Below, piece after piece: positions 36,688 to 45,263 of a stretch of 46,281 nucleotides of DNA. Location: positions 1 through 46,281 of the forward strand of contig VBOJ01000074.1 in NCBI GenBank assembly GCA_005877775.1, written 5' to 3'. Position 1 is the stretch's first letter, and each line of letters starts with the position of its first letter. This stretch comes from Nitrospirota bacterium (GTDB lineage: Bacteria > Nitrospirota > Nitrospiria > Nitrospirales > Nitrospiraceae). A program made the translations under genes and the position numbers. The notes under the pieces are model-generated. The model did not search any database, had not been told where the DNA came from, and saw only the letters and a list, made by a program, of their open reading frames with translations.

Positions 36688-37661
36688 TGCTGCGCTTGCT
36701 CTTCCAAAGTCTCGAGCAGAGTTTGGGATCATCGCTCTCGCAAGCGGCTTTCGTGATCTACTGGATCGGCGTGATGCTGTTGGCCTGCGCCGTGCTGGTG
36801 CCGGTATATCGAATCGTGATGGATTATGCGGCCGCGCGCAGAGGCCTCGAACAGCACTGGGTCATGACCTGCCGCAATTGCGGAAATGTGACCTTGGTAA
36901 GAGGCCGCCTGTGTGCTCATTGTGACTGGGAGCTCGACATTCCATGGACACTGAAACGCTGGGCTGCCTTGCCCACAAGGCACAGAGGGAAATGGGCCAG
37001 GCGCCTGAAGTGGGCCGGGCATCTGTTCGGAAGCGCTGGATTTCTGCTGCTGTCGATCTGGGTCATCACCGCCATCGGAGCGCTCTCGCCACAAGGGGAG
37101 TTGCATCGGCTGTTTGTCGGGTTCGCGCTCATCGCCTGGGCAGCGGTCGGCTGGTTCGGCGGGCGCATGCTGCGACTGGAACCACGAGGCCTGCTCCCCC
37201 GAGTTGGAGATGGGCTGGTGGCACTGGCTGCGATGGGGGCAATGGCCATAGCCCTGTTCTTAGCCGACGCCGCGAGGCCGATATCCGAAATCCAGTTGGC
37301 TCGCTTCACCACAGTCAAGGGTGTTGCTCGTATCGGAGAGGACCTGATCCCGCTTCCCCAAGGGGAGATCGGCTTCGAATATCTCCAGTTGGACCATGAA
37401 CTCTTAGGCTATCATCGCATCGTCTCAGTAGGGTTCTCGAGTGGTGAGCGTGTGCCGCTTCCTAGAAATGCGATTGCGCTTGAGATTGTGAACCATCTCC
37501 GGCAACACGCGGTCGGCTATACGAACCGGGGACTCACGGTCCGCCTGCGCACAGAGCACATTGTGGTCTCGCCAGACCAATCCTACGAGGTGATCCAGCG
37601 CGAGGGCCAAGTGCTCATCCGAAGGGTGGGGGAGGGCAGTCCCTCTGTCGGAAGAAGATGA
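36687..37661 (+). CDS. Membrane protein with zinc-ribbon motif
   Basis: TM segments plus CRNCGNVTLVRGRLCAHC. Confidence 0.65.
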   Translation: MLRLLFQSLEQSLGSSLSQAAFVIYWIGVMLLACAVLVPVYRIVMDYAAARRGLEQHWVMTCRNCGNVTLVRGRLCAHCDWELDIPWTLKRWAALPTRHRGKWARRLKWAGHLFGSAGFLLLSIWVITAIGALSPQGELHRLFVGFALIAWAAVGWFGGRMLRLEPRGLLPRVGDGLVALAAMGAMAIALFLADAARPISEIQLARFTTVKGVARIGEDLIPLPQGEIGFEYLQLDHELLGYHRIVSVGFSSGERVPLPRNAIALEIVNHLRQHAVGYTNRGLTVRLRTEHIVVSPDQSYEVIQREGQVLIRRVGEGSPSVGRR

Positions 37662-37707
37662 GGAATATGGAAGAGGACGGTATGTGTCTGAGAAAGGAGA
37701 GTGTATC

Positions 37708-38151
37708 TTGAAACGAATCTCATTCTTGCTCACGGTCATGGTGATATCCGTTTGGATGGCCCTTGTGGAGCAGCGCGTAGCGGCTGAGGCAAAGACCGGC
37801 ACGTCGGCGCAGGATGTGAAAAAGGAGACCAGGGAGGCGCTGGAGGCCACGAAAGAGTTTACGCTTCAGCAGAAAGAGGACGTTCAGAAGAAGATCCAAG
37901 CGGAATTAGATCGCATGCAGAAGCAGATCGATCGTCTTAGGGCCAAGGCCGATGACGCGAAAACAGAAGCACAGGCTGATTTGAACAAAGCCATTGCTGA
38001 GCTGCAAAAGCGCAAAGATGCGGCTGGCAAGAAGTTGCAGGAGCTGGAGTCCGCAAGCGAGCACGCCTGGGGAAACCTCAAGTCTGGCCTAAACACCGCG
38101 ATGGAAGATTTGGAGAAGTCCTACAAGAGGGCTCTCTCTCACTTCCCATGA
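37708..38151 (+). CDS. Exported coiled-coil protein (TTG start; ORF-track start 37684)
   Basis: Signal peptide LKRISFLLTVMVISVWMALVEQRVAAEA, then Lys/Glu/Ala-rich heptads. Confidence 0.6.
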   Translation: MKRISFLLTVMVISVWMALVEQRVAAEAKTGTSAQDVKKETREALEATKEFTLQQKEDVQKKIQAELDRMQKQIDRLRAKADDAKTEAQADLNKAIAELQKRKDAAGKKLQELESASEHAWGNLKSGLNTAMEDLEKSYKRALSHFP

Positions 38152-38216
38152 CGGTCGCGACAGAGCGCACGGTCCGACGCAGTGAACCTGCTACGCGCCT
38201 GGTCCAAATGCAAGGT

Positions 38217-38242
38217 GGGCCATCTCTTTTTCGAGATGGCCC
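38217..38242. other. Perfect 10-bp hairpin GGGCCATCTC-tttttc-GAGATGGCCC
   Basis: Read directly; flanked by GCAAGG...CCTTGC outer pairing. Confidence 0.7.
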
Positions 38243-38399
38243 TCTTGGGCGTTTGGGAACCCTTGCAATCTCTTCGATATGTTGTGCCGCTCAAGTAGGA
38301 TTCCAGGCGATCGGCGGAGAGGACGGCGCTTTCGTTTGTTGGTGACCGGATGAGTCGCGCTGCCAGTGAGGCTCATTCTGTGGCCCCACTGTGCTCATG

Positions 38400-38418
38400 G
38401 TCCCTTCGGGACTTTTTT
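38400..38418 (+). terminator. Rho-independent terminator candidate
   Basis: GTCCC-TTC-GGGAC followed by T6; short stem. Confidence 0.6.
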
Positions 38419-38605
38419 GGCGTAGCGAACGCCGCGGAGCCCGCTCATTGCCCGGCGGTTACGCGGAAAGTCCGCCTCGTGTGGCGAGCGCCGCCGTCGA
38501 CGGGCCTTTGTGGTCCGGGGGACTCAGGTCGTCCATCCTTGCAACCCTCCTCTCTACCCGAGGTCCTCTCGGGCAAGGCCTGCGACGTGCGAGACTTGGC
38601 CCAAA

Positions 38606-38965
38606 TCAGGAAGCCACCCGATATTGACACTCCACCTGACAGAGATAATCTGTCAGAGCCGTCTGCTCAGTCTGTGTCATGCCCCCGAATTTGATGCCAT
38701 GCACGGACCCCTGGCCGGACGCCTCGACGTGCACGACGGTTCCCCTGAACTGAAAGTGCCGGAGCAGCCCGCCGCTCATTTTGGAGAGTTTGACTTGAAC
38801 CGTTGAGCCCGGTTGGAGGCAGATAGGCAGGTCGAGGGAAAGGCCGCCTTCGCTCACATCTTTCAGGTGCCCTACCGCGAGCGAATGACCCTCAGGCCAG
38901 GAGATGACTTCAGCCCAGTCCGTGTCAGGTATCCGATTAGCAAACCGTTGTGCTGGGTCTGTCAT
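38606..38965 (-). CDS. PilZ-domain protein
   Basis: RFANR (RxxxR), DVSEGG (DxSxxG), GTVVHVEASGQGSVHGIKF. Confidence 0.75.
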   Translation of the reverse strand: MTDPAQRFANRIPDTDWAEVISWPEGHSLAVGHLKDVSEGGLSLDLPICLQPGSTVQVKLSKMSGGLLRHFQFRGTVVHVEASGQGSVHGIKFGGMTQTEQTALTDYLCQVECQYRVAS

Positions 38966-39261
38966 GGTCTACCTCTGAAACTAACTTAGCTTACTGCTCT
39001 CGATGAGCTTCGTCAAGCTTGTCTTGTAAAAGGAAGCGAGCACCAGTCATCCCAACTTTCTCATCTTTCTCATGTCAAAAGCAGGTGACGTCAAACTCCG
39101 GCAAGTGCAACGAGTGGCGGCGTCTTCGCCCGAATGAGGGACCAGGCTGATGGGACGAATCGTAGCGAGACCTGATCAGGTCTTATTCCAAATGCACCAA
39201 AAAGAAGCAGGCCTCGGTGAATCTCCACCACATGACTCTTACGGCCGAATGGACATCCTCT

Positions 39262-40179
39262 TCATGGGACGAGTTTGCTGTTATTGAGAAAGCTCTGGGC
39301 GACTTCGCGCAAGGAACGGTGTTCGCCGTCCACCTGATAGTTCAGCCGGCGCATCGTTTCATCCGAAAATCTCCCCGCGAGTTCGTTGAGCGTCTGCCTT
39401 AGGAGCGGATGAGCCTTGAGCGTCTCAGCGCGTACAACCAGAGCCGCTTGGTAGGGTGGAAAATAGCGTTTGTCGTCGCGGAGGACGGTGACATCCCAAA
39501 CCGACAGTTGCCCGTCGGTCGCATTTGCGGCGACCATATCCACCTGTTTCTGGTTGAGCGCCTTATACAACAGGCCGAGGTCCATGGTCTTGGCTGATCC
39601 GTTCAGAGGCAGGCCGTAGGCTTTCAGCAGCCCTTCCAGCCCATCCGGCCGCTGCTGGAACTCGTAGCCCACACCCAGTCGCCAGCCAGAGGCATGTTTG
39701 GCCGCTTCGCTGAGCGTCTCGATCCGGCTCCGGCGTGCATCATCTCCGCGAATGACCATGGCAAAGGTGTTGTTGAATCCCAAGGGATCCAACCATTGAA
39801 GGTGAAAGCGCGCCTGATACTCGGCTTTCACTGTGGTGAACACGGTGGCCGGGTCGGAAGAGGGAAGCAGCTTCAAGACTGCCGTGAGTGCGGTCCCGCT
39901 ATACTCCGGGTAGAGGTCAATGTCTCCATTGACTAAGGCCTGGTGGGCCAGTAGGGTGCCGCCCAGATAGAGTTTGCGCACCACCTTGTGTCTAAGCCGC
40001 TGTTCCAAGTGCTGCGCGACGATCTCGCCCAGAATCACCTGCTCCGTGAAGTTCTTGGACCCCACCGTGATCGGGCGTTCGCCGGAACAACCGATGAACC
40101 ACGCGACGGCTACCACGGTGAGCGCCGCGGCCACAACGGCAGCCCTAGTCACCCAGGCCAGAACTTTTGCTCCACCCAT
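39262..40179 (-). CDS. OpuC/ProX-type quaternary-amine ABC transporter substrate-binding lipoprotein
   Basis: Lipobox-like WFIGC; ITVGSKNFTEQVILGEIVAQHLE, DIDLYPEYSGTALTAVL, DMVAANATDGQL. Confidence 0.9.
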   Translation of the reverse strand: MGGAKVLAWVTRAAVVAAALTVVAVAWFIGCSGERPITVGSKNFTEQVILGEIVAQHLEQRLRHKVVRKLYLGGTLLAHQALVNGDIDLYPEYSGTALTAVLKLLPSSDPATVFTTVKAEYQARFHLQWLDPLGFNNTFAMVIRGDDARRSRIETLSEAAKHASGWRLGVGYEFQQRPDGLEGLLKAYGLPLNGSAKTMDLGLLYKALNQKQVDMVAANATDGQLSVWDVTVLRDDKRYFPPYQAALVVRAETLKAHPLLRQTLNELAGRFSDETMRRLNYQVDGEHRSLREVAQSFLNNSKLVP

Positions 40180-40766
40180 GACAATCCTTTGTCGGCCGCC
40201 AAGGCGATCAGCGCGGCCGGCGCTGCTCCTGCCAGGATCTGTGTCGTATCCACGGAGGCCAGTCCCCGGAAGATAAACACCCCCAAGCCCCCGCCGCCGA
40301 TAGCCGCCGCAATCGTGGCGGTCCCGATCGTAATCACAGTCGCAACCCTCACGCCGGCTAGAATCGTCCTCGCCGCGAGGGGCAGTTCTACCAGCCAGAG
40401 GAGTTGTCGCCCGGTCATACCCATAGCGATGGCCGACTCACGGACCGCTCGATCTACACCCAGAATGCCTGTCAAAGTATTCTGCAAGATGGGCAAGAGA
40501 GCATAGAGCACCAGCGCGAGAATTGCCGTGTGCTTGCCGATCCCGCCGACGAAGGGAAGAGGAATCAAAAACCCGAAGAGAGCCAGGCTCGGCACGGTCT
40601 GCATGACATTGGCAAAGCCCAATACCCACCGACGGAGTGCTTCACGCCTGGTGAGCAGGATGCCGGCAGGAATCGCCGTTGCGGTCGCGATGGCCATGGC
40701 CATCGCGACAAGCCCCACATGTTCCAGGGTTAACTCCAGCAGTTCACTCATCAATCCAGACTGCAT
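40149..40766 (-). CDS. OpuC-type ABC transporter permease
   Basis: LTLEHVGLVAMAMAIATATAIPAGIL, ANVMQTVPSLALFGFLIP, ATIAAAIGGGGLGVFIFRGL. Confidence 0.9.
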   Translation of the reverse strand: MQSGLMSELLELTLEHVGLVAMAMAIATATAIPAGILLTRREALRRWVLGFANVMQTVPSLALFGFLIPLPFVGGIGKHTAILALVLYALLPILQNTLTGILGVDRAVRESAIAMGMTGRQLLWLVELPLAARTILAGVRVATVITIGTATIAAAIGGGGLGVFIFRGLASVDTTQILAGAAPAALIALAADKGLSWVEQKFWPG

Positions 40767-40777
40767 CAGATACCATC

Positions 40778-41521
40778 CTAGGCATCGAGACAAGCGAGAA
40801 AGGCTCGCACCTCTTCGCCCCGCGCCCGCAGAAATTCCGAGGGCGTGGTCAGGATTTCCAAGCGCCCTCGATGCATCAGGCCGACACGTGTGGCGAGGAG
40901 CAGCGCCTCCCGCACGTCGTGCGTCACGAAGATCGCGGTCTTGCCCAGATCCCGGCGCAAGGCAAGAAACTGGCGCTGCAACTCCACGCGCGTGATCGGA
41001 TCCAGCGCACCAAACGGTTCGTCAAACAGTAGCAAGGGGGGATCCGATGCTAAGGCGCGGGCGACGCCGATCCGCTGACGTTGACCGCCGGATAGCTCCT
41101 TTGGGTAGCGGTGGGCAAACTCCGCCGGGGGCAGCTCGACCTGAGTGAGCAATCCAGCGACGCGCCGGAGAATGTCTTGCTGCGGCCGGCCCTCCAATCG
41201 CGGCACCAAGCCGACATTCTCCGCGACAGTCAGGTGGGGAAACAAGCCAGCCTCCTGGATCACGTAGCCGATGCGGCGCCTCAGCCTGATAGGATCCCAC
41301 GCTGTGGTGGGTGTCCCCTCCACCAGCACCGCTCCCTCGCTCGGCAGCAGCAACCCGTTCACCAGCTTGAGGACCGTGGTCTTGCCTGTACCGCTCCGCC
41401 CAAGCAGGACCAGGGTCTCGCCTGCTTCCACCTCAAACGACAGGTTACAAATGATATCGTTCCGGCCGAAGTGGTAGGAGACGTTTCGAAAGGAGACTAT
41501 CGGGCTCGCCGGTGGAGTCAC
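40778..41521 (-). CDS. OpuC-type ABC transporter ATP-binding protein; GTG start overlaps egtD stop (GTGA)
   Basis: Walker A LGRSGTGKTT, signature LSGGQRQRIGVARALA, Walker B LLLFDEPFGALD. ORF track starts at 41602. Confidence 0.93.
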   Translation of the reverse strand: MTPPASPIVSFRNVSYHFGRNDIICNLSFEVEAGETLVLLGRSGTGKTTVLKLVNGLLLPSEGAVLVEGTPTTAWDPIRLRRRIGYVIQEAGLFPHLTVAENVGLVPRLEGRPQQDILRRVAGLLTQVELPPAEFAHRYPKELSGGQRQRIGVARALASDPPLLLFDEPFGALDPITRVELQRQFLALRRDLGKTAIFVTHDVREALLLATRVGLMHRGRLEILTTPSEFLRARGEEVRAFLACLDA

Positions 41522-42549
41522 GGATTCGGGGTTGAGCCGGGTCTCACGAGCCACAGGTTCTCGGCAAAGGGCCATTCGCCGTCCACCCATTGCGTCTCGC
41601 ACACAAAACCCGTGCGCCGAGCCATGCCGCGGATCTCTTCGACCACGTATTTGTGGCAGGCCTCGGTCCAGATGGTTTCGCCAGTTTGCAACGTGCAGGT
41701 GAAGTCGGCAGCCCGAATCCTTACGGTTTGTTTCTGCGTCGAGCGAAGATGCATCTCAATGCGCCGCTCGTCTTCATTATATCGGGCCTCGTGCGTGAAG
41801 TGCCGCAGCGTGAAGTCGCCGCCAAGCTCGCGATTGATGCGGGCCAGCAGATTGAGGTTGAATGCGGCGGTGACACCGGCGGGATCATCGTACGCTTGCA
41901 GGAGGTCGGACACCGGCTTCTCCAGGTCGGTGCCAAGTACCAGCGCATCGCCGGGCAACAACCGCCGCCGGATCTCGCGCAGGAAATGCTCGGCCGCAGG
42001 ACGATCGAAGTTGCCGACCGTGCTCCCCAGAAACAACACCAGAAGCGTCTCCCCCATCCGGCGACGGGAGGCCACTTCGCTCAGGCCATCCAGATAGGAT
42101 TTCTCCAGTCCCACGACGCTGACTGAGCCCAAGCTGGAGAGCGTGCGCTCGCACCTGGCCAAAGCCGATGGAGACATGTCAATGGGATAATAGACGACCG
42201 GTTCTCGTCGCGAGAGGGCTTCCAGAATCCACCGCGTCTTGCCGCCGCTCCCGCTGCCGAGTTCGGCCACGACCACCGGCGGAGGCAGGTGCACCAGGAT
42301 GGTCGGGGCGTATCGTCGCAAGAGCCGTTCGTCCGCGCGGGTAAGCCCGTATTCCGGCAACAGGGTGATCGTCTCAAAGAGCGCCGACCCGATCTCATCA
42401 TAGAGATAGATGGAAGGCAATTCTTTTTGACCAGGTTTGCTCAGGCCCTCTCGGACTGCTTGGGCAAACACCTCCACGTGAGTCGGCAACCTCTGGACCC
42501 GCGCGGACAGGCCGTCAGTTCTCAACGCACCGAAATCCGGCATAGACAT
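41518..42549 (-). CDS. egtD: L-histidine N-alpha-methyltransferase
   Basis: LYDEIGSALFETITLLPEYGLTRADERLL, VVAELGSGSGGKTRWIL, LFLGSTVGNFDR, AYDDPAGVTAAFNLNLLARINRELGGDF. Confidence 0.93.
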   Translation of the reverse strand: MSMPDFGALRTDGLSARVQRLPTHVEVFAQAVREGLSKPGQKELPSIYLYDEIGSALFETITLLPEYGLTRADERLLRRYAPTILVHLPPPVVVAELGSGSGGKTRWILEALSRREPVVYYPIDMSPSALARCERTLSSLGSVSVVGLEKSYLDGLSEVASRRRMGETLLVLFLGSTVGNFDRPAAEHFLREIRRRLLPGDALVLGTDLEKPVSDLLQAYDDPAGVTAAFNLNLLARINRELGGDFTLRHFTHEARYNEDERRIEMHLRSTQKQTVRIRAADFTCTLQTGETIWTEACHKYVVEEIRGMARRTGFVCETQWVDGEWPFAENLWLVRPGSTPNP

Positions 42550-43726
42550 AGGGATACCCTGGCCTGAACCAGTTGCGAAACGACCGGCGCAGTAGGCACG
42601 TCGCTGTTCCCGGCGACGCTCCCTTCAGAACATAGTGGGCACCATCGAAGAAGGGCGCCGAATACCCGGGATAACAAGACAACGGTTCGAACCCGTGAAA
42701 TGGATGGAAGACCGTCGCAGTCCACTCCCACCCGTTGCCGACTAGTTGCGAGACTCCGAACGCGCTGTTTCCCAGCAGAGATGCAGTGACAGGGATGGGA
42801 TCCCAGCGATGCAAACCAAAGTTGCCCCGACGCTCATCAGGGAACTCCTCGCCCCAGGGGTACGGCCGTTCATCCCCGTTGGACGATCCGTAGGTCGCCC
42901 GATGAAACTGCGCCTCGGTCGGCAGGGCCTTGCCTACCCATGCAGCATAGGCAAGGGCCTGCTCGTAGGTCACATAGACCGGCCAGTCGAGCGGCAGCGG
43001 AATTTCCCCCGCCATCGTGCGCCAGAACCACTGATCGGCTCGTTTGGTCCAGAAGTGTGGTGGATCGGCGCCGGCTCGGACAAATTCGAGGTATTGCTGA
43101 TTGGTAACCTTATACTTGCTGATCGCAAATCCTGGGACCGTGACGACATGGGCATCGAATTCATTGTCCCACCCAAATCCTGCCCGACGTGCGCGGCCCA
43201 AAGTCGCCGTCCCGGCCGGTATGTCAATCATGGCATGCACAGGGGCGGGCCCGGAATAGGGCGGACTCGTCGGCCGAGCCAATTTCCGGTCTTGTGACAG
43301 ATTGTGCAGGATGTAGGCGAAGGTCTCGGCATGCATCAGCCGATGCTCAAGGGCAACATGGAGGAACTGCTCCGCTGTTTCTTCCAGCACAGTATCGATC
43401 GTCTGACGGACGGCTTTGTTATACCGCTGCACTTCCGCCACCGATGGCCAGTCTGACGGCCTGTCATGTGGCAATTGCCCAGGCAGGGGATCGATTCCAA
43501 ACGCGAACAGCCGGTCGAAGTCCGGGTCGCAGGAGGTCAAGTTGACTCCGCGCTGACCGATCAGATTCCAATCAAACGCTTCAAGATGTCCCAGGTAGAA
43601 AATAATCCGATGCCGTTCCGGGATGGGCCGTTCGTACAGCGAGTCGGGGCGGACCATGGCAAATAGCGCATCGGTGCAGGCGCGCGCCTGTGTGAGTGCT
43701 CGGATCAGATCGGTTCGTGCCTCCAT
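42515..43726 (-). CDS. egtB: Ergothioneine biosynthesis sulfoxide synthase (DinB + FGE-sulfatase domains)
   Basis: YLGHLEAFDWN and EHRLMHAETFAYIL (candidate iron-binding His), FGE-domain VGNGWEWTATVFHPFHGFEP and C-terminal WFRPGYPYVYAGFRCV. Confidence 0.9.
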   Translation of the reverse strand: MEARTDLIRALTQARACTDALFAMVRPDSLYERPIPERHRIIFYLGHLEAFDWNLIGQRGVNLTSCDPDFDRLFAFGIDPLPGQLPHDRPSDWPSVAEVQRYNKAVRQTIDTVLEETAEQFLHVALEHRLMHAETFAYILHNLSQDRKLARPTSPPYSGPAPVHAMIDIPAGTATLGRARRAGFGWDNEFDAHVVTVPGFAISKYKVTNQQYLEFVRAGADPPHFWTKRADQWFWRTMAGEIPLPLDWPVYVTYEQALAYAAWVGKALPTEAQFHRATYGSSNGDERPYPWGEEFPDERRGNFGLHRWDPIPVTASLLGNSAFGVSQLVGNGWEWTATVFHPFHGFEPLSCYPGYSAPFFDGAHYVLKGASPGTATCLLRRSFRNWFRPGYPYVYAGFRCVEN

Positions 43727-43894
43727 GAGGGGATCCCTGAATCCTGCCCTTGAGAGCGATCAGTGAAACGGTGAAAGGCAGCGCAATTGTATACTAAGCA
43801 GCTTCGCGGAAGAAACCAAATTAGTCCATGCATCTTGGAACTGTCTTTTCATTGTTCGATGCCGGCACACTGCTGTCCTGCCACAATCACTCTA

Positions 43895-43922
43895 TTGATT
43901 CGCATGCGAAACAGGTTAGAAT
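43895..43922 (+). promoter_or_regulatory. Candidate promoter with palindrome in spacer
   Basis: TTGATT (43895-43900), 16-nt spacer, TAGAAT (43917-43922); perfect palindrome TTCGCATGCGAA at 43899-43910 lies mostly in the spacer. Confidence 0.5.
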
Positions 43923-43958
43923 GGTGAAAATGAACCGATGCCGAAGCGTGAGGTGTGA

Positions 43959-44864
43959 ATGTCAATAAAATATGCGTTGTATCCGGGATGCGCTGCGAAG
44001 GGAGCCACGCCGGAACTGTATCAGTCCACGATGGCGATCATCGGTCGGCTTGGTATCGAGGTCATGGAGTTGACTGCTGCCTCCTGTTGTGGAGCCGGCG
44101 TCCTCGCAGAAGCAGACCCGGACGTGGCGCTGGCACTAAACGCCCGGACCTTCGCACAGGCCGAGCAGCTCGGCTTGGACGTCATGACGATCTGCGGCAC
44201 CTGCCAGGGCGTGATGGGGGCGGCGAATAAACGGTTAAAGTCGGAACCTGGCTTGCTGGAGCGGATCAACCAGGTGCTGGCTCGCGACGGCATCACCTAT
44301 CGCGGAACGGTTCAGGTGAAACACCTGCTCTGGATCGTCGTCCGGGAGGTCGGACTCCATCGTCTCGCAGAGCAGATCCGTATTCCGATGAGCGATTTCC
44401 GGATCGCGCCGTTCTACGGTTGCTATATTCTCCGGCCTTCCTGGGACCTGGGATTTGACGACCCGGAGAATCCCACCTCGCTGGAGAAAGTCATTAAGAC
44501 AGTAGGTGGTGAGCCGGTGGCCTATGCCGGGCGCACCAAGTGCTGTGGGTTTCCGATCATCCTCGAAAAGGAAGCGATCGCGGTTGCGATGGCCGGGACG
44601 AACATGAAGGAGGCCAAAGACAAAGGGGCCGACTTCATGGTCACCCCTTGCCCGCTCTGTCACATGAGTCTGGACATCTATCAGGATCGGGCAGGCCAAG
44701 CCGTGAAGACCCATCTGAATCTCCCCATCCTGCATTTACCACAGTTGCTGGGACTGGCGATGGGTATCCCACCCAAAGACCTCGGTGTGTCACGCCATCT
44801 GGTCCCGGTGGATGCGATTATCCGGGTGGTTGAGAATCGTAGGACTCAGCAGAAGACTTCCTAA
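43959..44864 (+). CDS. CCG-domain protein (HdrB/SdhE-like)
   Basis: YALYPGCAAKG, TAASCCGAGVL, CGTCQGVM, TKCCGFPIILE, TPCPLCHMSLDIYQ: two CCG-type cysteine modules. Confidence 0.88.
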   Translation: MSIKYALYPGCAAKGATPELYQSTMAIIGRLGIEVMELTAASCCGAGVLAEADPDVALALNARTFAQAEQLGLDVMTICGTCQGVMGAANKRLKSEPGLLERINQVLARDGITYRGTVQVKHLLWIVVREVGLHRLAEQIRIPMSDFRIAPFYGCYILRPSWDLGFDDPENPTSLEKVIKTVGGEPVAYAGRTKCCGFPIILEKEAIAVAMAGTNMKEAKDKGADFMVTPCPLCHMSLDIYQDRAGQAVKTHLNLPILHLPQLLGLAMGIPPKDLGVSRHLVPVDAIIRVVENRRTQQKTS

Positions 44865-44878
44865 AGGAGCACACCTTG

Positions 44879-45196
44879 ATGAAGGTTATTAATCTTTTGG
44901 ACTATCAACAATTTAGCTTTGAGAAGATGAAGAAGAACAATATCTTTCAGACCCAGCGGTTTTTCTGCGATGTCTATTGTTTTGAGCCGGACCAGGAACA
45001 GAAGGGACATGTCCACGGCGACCAGGACAAGGTCTACCTGGTGCTGGAAGGGCAGGGGAAATTTAAGGTGGGGACTGAAGAGCGAGTCCTAGGTCCTGGA
45101 CAAGGAACGATGGCGCCAGCCGGCGAGGAACATGGCGTGTTCAATCACACCACTACACGCCTCAGGGTCCTAGTGTTCGTCGCCCCGAACCCTTGA
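44879..45196 (+). CDS. Cupin-domain protein
   Basis: KGHVHGDQDKVYLVLEGQGKFKVG and GPGQGTMAPAGEEHGVFN match the cupin motifs. Confidence 0.85.
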   Translation: MKVINLLDYQQFSFEKMKKNNIFQTQRFFCDVYCFEPDQEQKGHVHGDQDKVYLVLEGQGKFKVGTEERVLGPGQGTMAPAGEEHGVFNHTTTRLRVLVFVAPNP

Positions 45197-45263
45197 TAGC
45201 TCGCAAAGCCCGCCGCAACGCACGACCTTCCTCTCATATCTCGACGATGCGCGAGGACGATGC

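Noticed and set aside
38455-38490. GGAAAGTCCG resembling the RNase P RNA CR-I motif
   Set aside because: Only the short core matches; none of the other conserved RNase P elements could be found nearby.
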